A stretch of DNA of 64,000 nucleotides, taken from NCBI GenBank assembly GCA_020627655.1, contig JAHDGM010000002.1:46961-110960 (forward strand). Direction: 5' to 3'. Both the position numbers and the translations under genes were made by a program. Positions within the stretch are counted from its first letter, which is position 1; every line of letters starts with the position of its first letter. Source of the stretch: Hellea sp. (GTDB lineage Bacteria; Pseudomonadota; Alphaproteobacteria; Caulobacterales; Maricaulaceae). The notes below the pieces were generated by a model. The model did not search any database. It saw only the letters and a program-made list of their open reading frames with translations, and was not told where the DNA came from. Shown here piece by piece: positions 43,822-53,877 of the stretch.

Positions 43822-44244
43822 ATGTTTACTGAGCTTTATAATACTGACATTCTCTCTCTCTCGGCCACGCTTAAAAATGAGCGTTTGGAAAACCCAATGG
43901 GAACATCACGCAAGGTTTCAAAACTTTGTGGATCCTGGGTTGAGATCGATCTAAATCTCAAAAATGGAAAAGTCAGCGAGTCAGCTTTGCGGGTTCAGGC
44001 CTGTGCCTTAGGGCAGGCCAGCGCCGCTATCCTGAAAGGGCAAATCATTGGGGCGTCCATTGCTGAAGTGAAAACAGCCAGAGACGCTTTATATGCTATG
44101 CTCAAAGAAGAAGGGAAGCCTCCAAAAGGCCGATTTGAAAAATTGAAGCTTTTGGCAGGCGTGGCAGAATATCCTGCCAGACATACGTCAACCCTGCTGG
44201 CTTTTGATGCGGCGCTAAGCGCGATGGAAATGGCAATATCCTGA
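43822..44244 (+). CDS. Iron-sulfur cluster assembly scaffold (NifU/IscU-like)
   Basis: A 140-residue protein. The start at 43822 (MFTELYNTDILSLSATLKNERL) is chosen over one at 43762 inside rimM. It shows the NifU/IscU N-domain pattern with cysteines in KLCGSWVEID and RVQACALGQASAAIL, and PARHTSTLLAFDAAL near the end, where classic IscU has a third Cys; here His/Thr stand in that place. This divergent form is common next to yidD in alphaproteobacteria. It may be an assembly scaffold or a relative with altered metal binding. Confidence 0.85.
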   Translation: MFTELYNTDILSLSATLKNERLENPMGTSRKVSKLCGSWVEIDLNLKNGKVSESALRVQACALGQASAAILKGQIIGASIAEVKTARDALYAMLKEEGKPPKGRFEKLKLLAGVAEYPARHTSTLLAFDAALSAMEMAIS

Positions 44245-44264
44245 AACAACTTTTCGCATATCCA

Positions 44265-44552
44265 ATGATCGGTTTGATCAAAATATATAAACTGACACTT
44301 AGTCCTGCCTTACATGTGATTGGTATTCGGTGCCGACATAATCCCGGGTGTTCATCATATGCAGTTGAGGCAATTTCGAGGCATGGACCCTGGGCAGGTG
44401 GTTGGATGACTCTGGCTCGGCTTTTAAGATGCCATCCTATAAAATGGCTTGGCGGCACACACGGGGTTGATAATGTGCCGGAAAGTATTACTAAGCCTCC
44501 TTTCTGGGCTCCGTGGCGTTATGGAGTCTGGCGCTTGAAAGACGATGGATAA
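44265..44552 (+). CDS. yidD: Membrane protein insertion efficiency factor YidD
   Basis: A 95-residue protein with an amphipathic N-terminus ([15 protein letters not shown]) and the YidD signature [19 protein letters not shown], then [14 protein letters not shown]. It helps YidC insert proteins in the inner membrane. The ATG at 44265 is used; a CTG at 44241 would add a short KQLFAYP segment like that of other YidD proteins. It overlaps thrS by eight bases. Confidence 0.93.
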   Translation: MIGLIKIYKLTLSPALHVIGIRCRHNPGCSSYAVEAISRHGPWAGGWMTLARLLRCHPIKWLGGTHGVDNVPESITKPPFWAPWRYGVWRLKDDG

Positions 44553-46497
44553 GACAATGGTCACTTTGACATTCCCAGATGGAGCCTCCCGCGACTATGA
44601 AGACGGGATCACGCCTATGGCTGTGGCAAAATCCATAAGTTCTGGGCTGGCGAAAAAAGTTCTTGCCGCCAAGCTTAACGGCGAGCTCTGGGATGCTTTA
44701 CGGCCTGTTGAAGGTGATGCGTCTATCGAACTAGTAACCGCCAAAGACCCTGAAGGTCTGGAACTAATCCGTCATGACGCTGCGCATGTTTTGGCGGAAG
44801 CTGTCCAGGAATTATTTCCAGGCACGCAAGTCACTATCGGACCTGTGATTGAAAACGGCTTTTATTATGATTTTCATCGTGATGAACCTTTCTCAGACGA
44901 GGACTTTGCGGCTATTGAAAAAAAGATGCGCTTTATCATTGAGCGTAATGATAAATTCACTCGTGAAGTTTGGGATCGTAATGACGCTATTAAGCTCTTC
45001 ACGGAAATGGGCGAGACTTATAAAGCTGAACTCATATCCGATCTGCCCGAAGACGAAACGATCACAATTTATCGTCAAGGTAATTGGTTTGACTTGTGTC
45101 GTGGTCCGCATTTGCCAAGTACAGGTAAAGTTGGCAAAGCCTTTAAGCTTATGAAGGTTGCGGGCGCTTATTGGCGTGGGGATGCTAACAATGTGCAATT
45201 ACAGCGTATTTATGGCACCGCTTGGGCCACACAAGAAGAGTTGGATCAGCATCTTCATATGCTTGAGGAGGCCGAAAAGCGCGATCATCGCCGTTTGGGC
45301 CGTGAGTTAAGCCTGTTTCATATGCAGCCCGAAGCTCAAGGCATGGTGTTCTGGCACGACAATGGAACAACTCTTTGGCGCGAAGTTGAGAATTATATTC
45401 GCCGCCGTCTGCAAGTCGCGGATTATCAAGAGATCAAGACGCCTATTCTGATTAATAACCAGTTGTGGAAAAAGAGCGGACACTGGGATAAATTTCGGGA
45501 AAATATGTTTGTGTCCGAAGTAAGTCATGGTGCTCATGATGAAGTCCATGCTCTTAAACCAATGAATTGTCCAGCTCATGTTCAGGTCTTTAATCAGGGG
45601 CTGAAATCTTATCGTGATCTTCCATTACGTTTAGCTGAATTTGGTTGTTGTCACCGAAATGAACCCACCGGTGCTTTGCACGGTATTATGCGGGTTCGTG
45701 GATTTACTCAGGATGATGCCCATATTTTCTGTACTGAAGATCAAATTACGGATGAGACAAAAAGTTTTATTCGTTTGTTGAAATCCATATATGAGGATTT
45801 TGGGTTCGAAGACCTGCTCGTGAAATTTTCAGATCGTCCGCAAACACGGGCCGGCACCGATGAAACTTGGGATAAATCTGAAAAAGCTTTAATGGATGCG
45901 GTAACAGCTGCTGGTGTTGATGTGGTTCTTAATCCGGGTGAGGGCGCGTTTTACGGCCCGAAACTTGAATTCGTATTGCGTGATGCAATTGGTCGTGATT
46001 GGCAGTGCGGAACGCTTCAGGTCGATTTTGTATTACCGGATCGTCTAGGCGCTACTTATATCGGGGAAGATGATCAACGCCACATTCCTGTGATGTTACA
46101 CCGTGCCATTTTAGGTTCTATGGAGCGGTTTATAGGTATCCTAATAGAGAATTATGCAGGCAAGTTTCCGCTTTGGCTCGCCCCAACACAAGTGATCGTA
46201 GCAACCATCACTTCTGAGGCCGATGACTACGCCCAAAACGTTTGCGATAAGCTAACGGCGGCTGGACTCAGGGTGAAAACTGATTTGCGCAATGAAAAGA
46301 TAAATTATAAAATCCGCGAGCATTCCGTTGGCAAAATCCCTGTGATTGCTGTTGTTGGCAAACGCGAAGCGGAAGAGGGTAAAGTTGCATTACGCTGGCT
46401 CGGAGAGGGGAATAAGCAGCAGGATATTATGAGCATTGATGAAGCTGTAACTGTCTTGTCCCAAAAATCATTACCACCGGATTTGGCTCGCGGTTAA
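44545..46497 (+). CDS. thrS: Threonyl-tRNA synthetase
   Basis: A 650-residue class II synthetase. It has the N-terminal TGS domain (1-65), the editing domain with [17 protein letters not shown] and the zinc/editing part [16 protein letters not shown], then the catalytic core with [10 protein letters not shown] (zinc Cys), [35 protein letters not shown] in pieces, and the C-terminal anticodon domain. Full length. Overlaps yidD and is followed four bases later by an O-antigen ligase-like gene. Confidence 0.97.
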   Translation: MDKTMVTLTFPDGASRDYEDGITPMAVAKSISSGLAKKVLAAKLNGELWDALRPVEGDASIELVTAKDPEGLELIRHDAAHVLAEAVQELFPGTQVTIGPVIENGFYYDFHRDEPFSDEDFAAIEKKMRFIIERNDKFTREVWDRNDAIKLFTEMGETYKAELISDLPEDETITIYRQGNWFDLCRGPHLPSTGKVGKAFKLMKVAGAYWRGDANNVQLQRIYGTAWATQEELDQHLHMLEEAEKRDHRRLGRELSLFHMQPEAQGMVFWHDNGTTLWREVENYIRRRLQVADYQEIKTPILINNQLWKKSGHWDKFRENMFVSEVSHGAHDEVHALKPMNCPAHVQVFNQGLKSYRDLPLRLAEFGCCHRNEPTGALHGIMRVRGFTQDDAHIFCTEDQITDETKSFIRLLKSIYEDFGFEDLLVKFSDRPQTRAGTDETWDKSEKALMDAVTAAGVDVVLNPGEGAFYGPKLEFVLRDAIGRDWQCGTLQVDFVLPDRLGATYIGEDDQRHIPVMLHRAILGSMERFIGILIENYAGKFPLWLAPTQVIVATITSEADDYAQNVCDKLTAAGLRVKTDLRNEKINYKIREHSVGKIPVIAVVGKREAEEGKVALRWLGEGNKQQDIMSIDEAVTVLSQKSLPPDLARG

Positions 46498-46501
46498 GGC
46501 T

Positions 46502-47749
46502 ATGAGCCTAGCCGACATGAAGAGCAGTAACTGGCGTCAATGGATCCTGTGGATCGTTTTGACGTTTGTATTTGTGATGTTTCCCTTGGTATCACACGCT
46601 GGAGGCCTTGGGTTTGCCCCATTGGCGGCCATTGCAGGTATTGCCGGTTATCTCATCTACGATCAAAGACCTGATCTACGGGCTGTCCCGTCAGTGTTTT
46701 ATGCTCTGGCGGTTTTTTTGATATGGGCCGTAGTTACATCTCTCTGGTCACCATATGAAGATCCGCAAGCGCTATCTAACCCAGTTAAGTTGTTACTTGG
46801 CGTTCCGATTTATTGCGGAGTGTTTTTATTGGGACGCCATGTCGGAGCAAAAGGGCGAGAGATTATCCGGCATATAATATTGGCAGCTTGTGTTTTGGGT
46901 TTAGGAATTCTGACAATTGATTTGTTTTCAAATTACGCCCTCACGAATTTTTTCGATCCTATTAATGAGGGCGAACATCCACTTATAAAGCGCAACACTA
47001 ATTACATGAATCTCAGTCATAGTGTTACCGTCTTAGCGCTAATTGGCCCGGTGGTTGTCAGGCTTTTGTGGAATAAAGGAGTGACGGGGAAAATGGCTAC
47101 AGGGCTATGGGTAATAGTTTTGTTCATTTGTGGCCTTAAAATTGGTATAGCTGCCGGTCTATTAGCTATTGGTTTGGGCCTGTTTGTGATGTTGATGGCT
47201 AATAGATATCCTAAGCAGACAATCAAAACACTAATCGCATTGGCAATGGTCACGTTACTATTCGCGCCCATCATGGGTTATTTAATGTCATTTGTACCGG
47301 AGACAGTAAAAGCATCCCTATCGGCTTCATGGTTTCATCGTGTTGAAATATGGGCTTATGCTGCGGAAATGATTGCTGAGAAACCCTTCTTCGGTCACGG
47401 ATTTGATGCCGTGCGGACATTTGATCGTACCTTTGATTTTAGAGAGCTAGGACAATCAAATATCATGTCTTTACATCCGCATAATGCGGGCTTGCATATA
47501 TGGGTTGAAACTGGATTAGTGGGAATTTTGCTGGCTTGTATGACGTTGTGGTTTCTGGGGAAGTTTTTATTTAGTTATGTTGACGAGCTACCTGATCATG
47601 CCCCAAGTATCGCTGGTTTTCTGGCCGCTGCAATCGTAATTTGCTGTCTAACCTATGGAATTTGGCAGGAATGGTGGTGGGGCGTTTTGTTTTTACTAGG
47701 GGCGGTTATATCGCTCATGCCGCATAAGTTTTTGATGAACAATAGCTAA
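46502..47749 (+). CDS. O-antigen ligase-family membrane protein
   Basis: A 415-residue polytopic protein with ten or more membrane segments. The large periplasmic loop region carries the ligase motif SLHPHNAGLHIWVETGLVG (near 320-338), where WaaL-type enzymes have an essential His. WaaL joins O-antigen from its lipid carrier to lipid A-core. It begins four bases after thrS and is followed by glycosyltransferase genes, which suits a role in surface glycan assembly. Confidence 0.88.
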   Translation: MSLADMKSSNWRQWILWIVLTFVFVMFPLVSHAGGLGFAPLAAIAGIAGYLIYDQRPDLRAVPSVFYALAVFLIWAVVTSLWSPYEDPQALSNPVKLLLGVPIYCGVFLLGRHVGAKGREIIRHIILAACVLGLGILTIDLFSNYALTNFFDPINEGEHPLIKRNTNYMNLSHSVTVLALIGPVVVRLLWNKGVTGKMATGLWVIVLFICGLKIGIAAGLLAIGLGLFVMLMANRYPKQTIKTLIALAMVTLLFAPIMGYLMSFVPETVKASLSASWFHRVEIWAYAAEMIAEKPFFGHGFDAVRTFDRTFDFRELGQSNIMSLHPHNAGLHIWVETGLVGILLACMTLWFLGKFLFSYVDELPDHAPSIAGFLAAAIVICCLTYGIWQEWWWGVLFLLGAVISLMPHKFLMNNS

Positions 47750-47834
47750 ACGTCTTAGTTTTGCCGAATTTTACACTCTTTACATGTTTACGCGTCTCAT
47801 GGCATTAGGAAGCGATAAGTGTTGTGGGGGCAAA

Positions 47835-48743
47835 ATGAACGCAAAGATTATTCCATTAGCACAAGCGAAGCCCAAGCCTCGCATTAGTGTGATTATGGTG
47901 AGTTACCATACGGGACCGGCTCTTTTAGAGGCGGTGCGTTCAGTCTTGGATGATCCAGATGTCTATGAACTTATCTTAGTTGATAATGGATCTACAGATG
48001 TAGCTCGTCAAAGTATTAGCCGCATTATTATTAATGATGAACGGGTGAAGCTTTTACAGGGGCAGGATAATATAGGATTTGCCAAAGGGTGTAACTATGG
48101 TGTTAGCTTTGCCACAGGTGATCTGTTTTTATTCCTTAATCCAGATGCCATTATTTCGAGTGGGAGTGCCCGACAACTGGCTGTTCACGGAGAATCATTA
48201 AAGAGCCCATGGGTTGTTGGGGGACTATTGCGCGACATCCAGGGTCGAGAGCAACGTGGAAGTAGGCGTAGAGAGTTAACACCTCTGACGGCTTTTGTAT
48301 CATTTACAGGTTTATATAAATTGCCAGGCTTGAGATCTGTTCACATGGACGGTGAAGCTATGCCTAAGATACCACACAATGTGCCTGTCGTTAGCGGGGC
48401 GTTTATGATGATGGATAGAGCTTCTTTCAATGACATGGGTGGTTTTGATGAGGGCTTCTTTTTACATGTAGAAGATATTGATATTTGCCGTCGTGTCAGA
48501 CAACTAGGCGGCGAAGTCGCGTTCCATCCCAAAGCTAGCGTCATGCATTATGGCTCAACCAGTTCAGTGCCTCGCCACAAAGTCGAATGGGAGAAGCTCA
48601 AGGGTTTTGTCCATTACTTTTCTAAACATGCGAAAAATCCAGTTGAGAAATTACTCGCCCTAATTTTAGTGCCTTTCATGACGGTGGCTATCATGGGGCG
48701 CGCTTTATATTTGAATATCCGGCAGGTATTTAGGGGGAGGTAG
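47835..48743 (+). CDS. Family 2 glycosyltransferase (rhamnosyltransferase-like)
   Basis: A 302-residue GT-A protein. The start at 47835 (MNAKIIPLAQAKPKPRISVIMVSYHTG in pieces) has GTGGGGG before it; an in-frame ATG at 47784 would add an unlikely cysteine-rich segment. It shows LVDNGSTD, NIGFAKGCNYG, the metal motif FLFLNPDAII and GGFDEGFFLHVEDIDICRRV, like rhamnosyltransferases of the WbbL type. A C-terminal hydrophobic segment could anchor it to the inner face of the membrane. The dTDP-rhamnose genes at the left end could supply its donor. It overlaps the converging GT39 gene by 14 bases. Confidence 0.9.
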   Translation: MNAKIIPLAQAKPKPRISVIMVSYHTGPALLEAVRSVLDDPDVYELILVDNGSTDVARQSISRIIINDERVKLLQGQDNIGFAKGCNYGVSFATGDLFLFLNPDAIISSGSARQLAVHGESLKSPWVVGGLLRDIQGREQRGSRRRELTPLTAFVSFTGLYKLPGLRSVHMDGEAMPKIPHNVPVVSGAFMMMDRASFNDMGGFDEGFFLHVEDIDICRRVRQLGGEVAFHPKASVMHYGSTSSVPRHKVEWEKLKGFVHYFSKHAKNPVEKLLALILVPFMTVAIMGRALYLNIRQVFRGR

Positions 48744-50409
48744 AAGTGCAGGGGCCGATTTTATAGATTTTCAGGTCCACATCATCACCTTTAGAGTAAT
48801 TCACCCCGGCAACATCTCCATAGAGAAGAATACACCCTGCGCTTTTTCCCAGATATTTATTGAGCGTAGAGGGATAGGGATGTTTCGCCTCTTTTTCGTC
48901 GACGATGATAATGTCACCTGATTTTAATCCGCCTTGCATGACTGTTTCAGCTTTATCACCCAGATGAATATGAGTGCCTAAATGATACACGAGGCTGGGC
49001 TCGGAAAAATAGGGGGACAGGATACGGGCGGATGTATCATTTGCGATCAATTTTGCGGTTCTATTGCTAACACGTAGAGCTTCAAGCCGTGGGAAGATAT
49101 GTCCATAGGTCAGAGGAGTTAAAAACATCGTCAGGATTAACGCACTGATAAACCCCGCCTTTGCACGTTTACCCCACATGAATATGCTCGCAGCGAAGGC
49201 AAGGGCTATCATGATTGGTAGGCTGAAAATAACGGGTGACTGCGACGGGGCGTAAAGACCATCGACTGCGAAAACAAGTCCGACAAGCCCTAATGAAATT
49301 AACAGAAAAACGCCTGCCGATAAGCGGCGTGTTTTTTGAAACTGGTTTGTTTGCATCAGCGCAGTGAAAACACCTGCGCATAAAACTGCCAGGGCCGGAT
49401 ATAGAGGGAGAGGGTAATTAGGGAGTTTCGTTGGAACCAATTCCAATATTATCCAGAAAGGTACAATCCAACATAAAAGCAGGCGTAATGCCTTTTGCAA
49501 TTCTATTTCTACGGTGTTTCCTCTGGCTATCTTAAGCCCAAAAAACAACCCCGGAATTAGAAGCAGAATTCCGGGCCAAAAGAATATAGGTAATGTCAGA
49601 ACATAATAACCCGGCCAGGCTCCGTGTTTTTCCTGCCCGCCAGCAATTTTTGGTGCCAGGTCACCTCCTATAGCTTCCTTGAAAAAGGCGCCGTCGGTCA
49701 CGACGCCTATAGATATCGCCCATGGCAGCACTATCAAAAGCGCTATAATAATTCCTGGCACATGTATGAGGCTTTTGAGCCAGGAAGTTTCGCGCTGCCA
49801 AAATGAATAAGCGATCAAGGTGAGCATAATAATAGCAGGCGTAATCGGGCCTTTGATCATAATGGCGGCGCCTAGCGCTACCCAAAATATGAAGGCTGTC
49901 CTTGGAGGATCATTTTTTTGAAGGCGTAACAAGGAGGCCAATGCAAGGGCAGAGAAGCCACATAACATGGCATCAGTTTTGGCAATGTGAGCTTCAAAGG
50001 TCATGAGTAAGCTAGTGGCTAATATAGCGCCAGCCCAAAAGGCCGTCCGACGCCCAAATACAGCGAGCGCTCCCCAGTAAGTGGAGAGCACAGCCAGAAG
50101 TGCGCCGAGAACCGAGACAAGTCTATGAGACCATATCTTGCGCTCGCCGGGATCTGTAAGAGCTTTTACAAATATGGCCTGCATCCAATAAATTCCGGCC
50201 GGTTTTTTATTTCGTGCGCGGTCTTGAAAACGAATATTGATGTAGTCACCGCTTTCAACCATTTGCACTGTGGCTTGTGCATAACGTGCCTCGTCACGAT
50301 CAATGACCTGCATTCGGGTAATGCCGGGCAGACTCATCCACAATGTTATGATGATCAGTAGGGCAGCATAAAATTTATGTGGTCTGCGGGTGTCGGAATT
50401 CCCTCTCAT
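48730..50409 (-). CDS. Family 39 glycosyltransferase (ArnT-like)
   Basis: A 559-residue membrane protein from the ATG at 50409. The frame stays open to 50616, but a start there would overlap the divergent glycosyltransferase by 90 bases; an ATG at 50475 is another option. The first loop has the acidic motif DRDEARYAQATVQM, then QDRARNKKPAGIYWMQAI, the pattern of ArnT/PMT enzymes that transfer sugars from polyprenyl-phosphate donors. It has around twelve membrane segments and ends in a soluble periplasmic part. The neighbouring gene could make the donor. Confidence 0.88.
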   Translation of the reverse strand: MRGNSDTRRPHKFYAALLIIITLWMSLPGITRMQVIDRDEARYAQATVQMVESGDYINIRFQDRARNKKPAGIYWMQAIFVKALTDPGERKIWSHRLVSVLGALLAVLSTYWGALAVFGRRTAFWAGAILATSLLMTFEAHIAKTDAMLCGFSALALASLLRLQKNDPPRTAFIFWVALGAAIMIKGPITPAIIMLTLIAYSFWQRETSWLKSLIHVPGIIIALLIVLPWAISIGVVTDGAFFKEAIGGDLAPKIAGGQEKHGAWPGYYVLTLPIFFWPGILLLIPGLFFGLKIARGNTVEIELQKALRLLLCWIVPFWIILELVPTKLPNYPLPLYPALAVLCAGVFTALMQTNQFQKTRRLSAGVFLLISLGLVGLVFAVDGLYAPSQSPVIFSLPIMIALAFAASIFMWGKRAKAGFISALILTMFLTPLTYGHIFPRLEALRVSNRTAKLIANDTSARILSPYFSEPSLVYHLGTHIHLGDKAETVMQGGLKSGDIIIVDEKEAKHPYPSTLNKYLGKSAGCILLYGDVAGVNYSKGDDVDLKIYKIGPCTSTSP

Positions 50410-50526
50410 GGCTGCTCTATAGAGTGTTTTGTAATAGATGTTGAGTGATATTCTGTGCCATGGGGAGTTGTGCATCCTTTTGTACCATGGCAAGAGGGCG
50501 CGGATAGCACATAAGAGCGCAAATTC

Positions 50527-51264
50527 ATGGCAAAGTCCCAACTTCCCGAGATTAGTATTGTCGTCCCCGTTTATAATGAGGCGGAGAATGTTGAAAAGCT
50601 TGTTCGAGAGATTCATGCTGCTCTAAGTGGAACAACGCATGAGATGAATTTTGTCAACGACGCTTCATTGGATAAAACGGAGCAAGTGTTGCAAGGTCTT
50701 AAGTCTGAATTTTCGACTTTGCGGGTATTGTCACATCGTAAAAATGCCGGACAGTCCCGAGCGTTAAGAACAGGTATTCTAGCGGCTAGAGCGCCATTGA
50801 TTGCGACTCTGGATGGGGATGGCCAAAATGATCCCGCTGACATTCCGGCGCTTTTAACTCAATTTACCCGTATGGACGCCCCAGATAATTTAGGTCTTGT
50901 CGGTGGACGGCGCGCCAAACGACAGGATAGCTGGGCAAAGAAAATAGGCTCACGCTTTGGCAATGGCGTGCGTAAAAAACTGCTTAAGGACAATGCGGAT
51001 GATACTGGCTGCGGACTAAAAGTCTTCTCCAGAGAAGCTTTTTTACGACTTCCATATTTCGATCATATCCACCGTTATATCCCCGCGCTTATGCTCAGAG
51101 AGGGATATACAACTGAATTTGCGGATGTGAACCACCGCCACCGCGAATTTGGCGTGTCTAAATACACGAATTTCGGTCGCCTCATGGTTTCAATTGCTGA
51201 TCTGCGCGGTGTGATGTGGCTCAATCGCAGAGGCCGTAATCCGCAGGGGTGGGACGAAGTTTAG
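50527..51264 (+). CDS. Polyprenyl-phosphate glycosyltransferase-like, GT2 (DPM1 type)
   Basis: A 245-residue soluble GT-A protein: ISIVVPVYNEAENVEKLVREI, FVNDASLDKTEQVL, the metal motif IATLDGDGQNDPADIP, then DDTGCGLKVFSREAFLRLPYF and NHRHREFGVSKYTNFGRL. It resembles dolichol-phosphate mannosyl/glucosyl synthases without the C-terminal membrane part. Enzymes of this group make the lipid-linked sugar used by GT39 proteins such as the divergent gene next to it, so a donor-acceptor pair is likely. The sugar is unknown. Confidence 0.9.
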   Translation: MAKSQLPEISIVVPVYNEAENVEKLVREIHAALSGTTHEMNFVNDASLDKTEQVLQGLKSEFSTLRVLSHRKNAGQSRALRTGILAARAPLIATLDGDGQNDPADIPALLTQFTRMDAPDNLGLVGGRRAKRQDSWAKKIGSRFGNGVRKKLLKDNADDTGCGLKVFSREAFLRLPYFDHIHRYIPALMLREGYTTEFADVNHRHREFGVSKYTNFGRLMVSIADLRGVMWLNRRGRNPQGWDEV

Positions 51265-51286
51265 TTTCTGTCCCACATCAGACTGC

Positions 51287-51664
51287 TTAACCGCGGCACA
51301 TTGCGCAAATTTTATTACCCGATGGATCTCGCAGGTAGGCCAGATAAAGCCTCATTCCATTACTCTCACGCCAACCAGGCGGGTCTTCTATGGCTGTACC
51401 GCCATTTTCTAGTCCGGCCTTATGAAAAGCATCAGCATCTTCTGTCGTGGCCGCGGTGAAACCAATAGTGCCGCCATTAGCCGGGCTGGCAGGTTTTCCA
51501 TCTATTGGCTGTGAGAGCATGAATATAGAGTTATTATGCATATACATAGCACGGCCTTTGGGATCTATCCTGCCGGGACGTACGCCTAGGGCATTAAGCG
51601 CTGCATCATAAAACGCTTTTGACGCGTCCACGTCTTCAGCGCCAATCATAATATGGCTAAACAT
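51287..51664 (-). CDS. VOC-superfamily (glyoxalase/dioxygenase-fold) protein
   Basis: A 125-residue single-domain protein with the paired beta-alpha-beta units of the VOC fold: FSHIMIGAEDVDASKAFYDAAL at the N-terminus and LAYLRDPSGNKICAMC at the C-terminus, with FKAATTEDADAFHKAGLENGG-like spacing in the middle. The metal His is in SHIMI; the acid is not certain. It stands alone, convergent with the glycosyltransferase gene. Substrate unknown. Confidence 0.87.
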   Translation of the reverse strand: MFSHIMIGAEDVDASKAFYDAALNALGVRPGRIDPKGRAMYMHNNSIFMLSQPIDGKPASPANGGTIGFTAATTEDADAFHKAGLENGGTAIEDPPGWRESNGMRLYLAYLRDPSGNKICAMCRG

Positions 51665-51799
51665 ATTCAGACCTCTCGTTAATTCAAATCTCTTAATGTT
51701 ATAGGCTGTAAATATGCTTTAATAAAAGTGGTTTTCCCTAAATTTGTTAACCCTTTACAAGCCTTATCTTTTTACACTCGTCTAAGGATAATTAGCCTT

Positions 51800-52252
51800 A
51801 TGAGGCCGCAAATGCGAATTTTCACAGTATTTCCGCTACTGCTCATCCCGGTAGCCATTTATAATATTATTGCGATTTCTGGCAGAGAATTCGCAACGAC
51901 AGATTATGTTCGTGGCCGTATGGATGAAGATTTCATGGCGGTGCCCATGGCATCTGAGGCCGTTTGGCATGTGACACCAGGACATGCATTGATTGCTTTG
52001 ACCGTATTGTTGCTGTTTTTTGAGCTTCTCAAATCGACAGGATTTGGACGCGCCGCGATCATAAATCACGCATTTTCTATGGTTTTGTTTATCGTCTGCT
52101 TGGTAGAATTTCTTATGTTTCCAGCATTTGCAACATCCGTGTTTTTCTTAATCATGATGATGTCGCTTTTGGATGTGATGGCCGGATTTATGGTTACCAT
52201 TGCCAGTGCGCGCCGTGATTTCGCCATAGCTGATGGCGGGTTTGTTGACTAA
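51800..52252 (+). CDS. Conserved inner-membrane protein
   Basis: A 150-residue protein with four membrane segments and a periplasmic loop rich in acidic residues after the first (REFATTDYVRGRMDEDFMAVPM). The first segment reads FTVFPLLLIPVAIYNIIAI, characteristic of a small alphaproteobacterial family I know only as hypothetical. The start at 51800 or 51812 is preferred over a GTG at 51728, which would add a poorly fitting segment. It is followed five bases later by the EAL-domain gene. Confidence 0.72.
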   Translation: MRPQMRIFTVFPLLLIPVAIYNIIAISGREFATTDYVRGRMDEDFMAVPMASEAVWHVTPGHALIALTVLLLFFELLKSTGFGRAAIINHAFSMVLFIVCLVEFLMFPAFATSVFFLIMMMSLLDVMAGFMVTIASARRDFAIADGGFVD

Positions 52253-52257
52253 CGGCT

Positions 52258-53877
52258 ATGAGTTCCCCCCGTCAACATAGCGGGCGTAAGCTTTTTACTT
52301 TTGGGCCTCGTTCTGGTGGAGAGTCCGGATTTACGGCCTTCTCTCTTTTGGGAGCAGCGCCATTTAGCCTGCGAGGACCCAAGGGAAGCCGTATCCTCAA
52401 TTGGGGCCATAAAGCATTAGCTGCGCAGTTGCTCGATACCATGGCTGATAAATTACCTCAGACCAATATGGCCTATCAGGAGACTCTATCAGCTACATCC
52501 GCCCGGCTTAGACGTTCGGCGCTCGAGAGCCTGAAATTTGACGGAGCGCGATATACTATTTCCTATGCGCTGCAGGATGAGAAAGGCCAGATTCGATGGA
52601 TTGAGGAAAGCGCTGAACGCGTAAGCGGTGACAATGATAGTGCTACCTACATAGAAGGCGTATTCAAAGATATCACAAATGAATATCAATCAAAAACGCA
52701 GGCCGCTTATGACATGCGGTATGACACATTAACCGGTTTTTATAATGCAGTATATTTCCAAGATATATTATTGCATCAACAGGCGGCAGGGCATACGGCA
52801 CAAATTATTCAAATCAATATTAACAATGCGGGGGATATTGCTGCGGTGTACGGCGCAAGCGCGTTAGATTATGTCTATCAATCTCTTGCGCGGCGAATTT
52901 CAGGTGAGGTGTCACCTGATGATTTTGTGGCCTTTGATAGATCAAAAGGATATTCGCTTTTATTCTGCGGTTTTGGTTCAGAGAATTTATTGAGCCGCGC
53001 AAAAAAACTGGCCTATATACTACGGTGTATTCCTATCGAAAGCCCTTATGGAACTTTACATCCTGAATGCGAAATTACAATTGAAACACCGCAGGCCATC
53101 AAACGGCAGGCCATAGAGTCATCCTTCAGGAATTTATGTACCCCAAGCGCTGATTTACCGGAATTAACGGACGCAGACGTGATGCAGGCTTTGGAGCAGG
53201 AACTTTTTTGTTTAGCCTATCAACCCATTTGCCAGTCAGGAACGCGCATGCCTATCTATTACGAAGCATTACTGCGGGTAAAAGATAAAAACGGAAAACT
53301 GAGCACGGCGTTTCCATATATTTTAGCCGCTGAGAAACACGGCTTAATCGGCCGTATTGATTTATTCGTATTAAGAGCCGCTCATAAAGACCTTGTTCGT
53401 GATCCCAAGTTAAATATAGCGCTGAATGTTTCGGCGGGATCTATTGCGGCCCCTGATGTAGTGAATGCGTATGTGAGAATTCTAGAAGCCATGGGGAATG
53501 ACGCCAAACGGGTAACGGTTGAGTTAACAGAGACTATGGCTGTCGATAATATTGGTGTGGCAAATAGTTTTGCGGCTCGGTTGCGGTCAATGGGCTGCGC
53601 TCTGGCTATCGATGATTTTGGGACTGGGCATTCCAGCTTTCAAACTCTAATGGGGCTTGAAGCCCAAACCATCAAAATTGATGGTAGTTATGTTAAGGGA
53701 ATTGCTGTTGATCAGATGAAGCAAAATTTTGTACGAATGATGGCTGAAATGGCACAGGTGTTTGGACTTAAGATTGTAGCAGAAATGATTGATAATGAAG
53801 CTGACACGCTTATGTGCGAGAGGTTGGGTGTCGACTATCTTCAAGGCTTCTTTTTAGGGAAGCCAACCATCTTATAA
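52258..53877 (+). CDS. EAL-domain cyclic-di-GMP phosphodiesterase with degenerate GGDEF
   Basis: A 539-residue protein. Residues about 50-140 look PAS-like (ISYALQDEKGQIRWIEESAERV). Next is a GGDEF-type fold opening with DTLTGFYNAVYFQD but with no GGDEF motif (the site reads DDFVAFDRSKGYS), so it cannot make c-di-GMP. The EAL domain (about 310-539) is intact: YEALLRV, LNVSAGSI, VELTETMAV, AIDDFGTGHSSF, TIKIDGSYV, AEMIDNEAD and YLQGFFLGKP. It probably degrades c-di-GMP. There is no membrane segment or signal. Confidence 0.9.
   Translation: MSSPRQHSGRKLFTFGPRSGGESGFTAFSLLGAAPFSLRGPKGSRILNWGHKALAAQLLDTMADKLPQTNMAYQETLSATSARLRRSALESLKFDGARYTISYALQDEKGQIRWIEESAERVSGDNDSATYIEGVFKDITNEYQSKTQAAYDMRYDTLTGFYNAVYFQDILLHQQAAGHTAQIIQININNAGDIAAVYGASALDYVYQSLARRISGEVSPDDFVAFDRSKGYSLLFCGFGSENLLSRAKKLAYILRCIPIESPYGTLHPECEITIETPQAIKRQAIESSFRNLCTPSADLPELTDADVMQALEQELFCLAYQPICQSGTRMPIYYEALLRVKDKNGKLSTAFPYILAAEKHGLIGRIDLFVLRAAHKDLVRDPKLNIALNVSAGSIAAPDVVNAYVRILEAMGNDAKRVTVELTETMAVDNIGVANSFAARLRSMGCALAIDDFGTGHSSFQTLMGLEAQTIKIDGSYVKGIAVDQMKQNFVRMMAEMAQVFGLKIVAEMIDNEADTLMCERLGVDYLQGFFLGKPTIL

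Noticed and set aside
50409-50616. Longer GT39 start at 50616
   Set aside because: It would overlap 90 bases of the divergent glycosyltransferase, and the added segment is not hydrophobic or conserved in kind.
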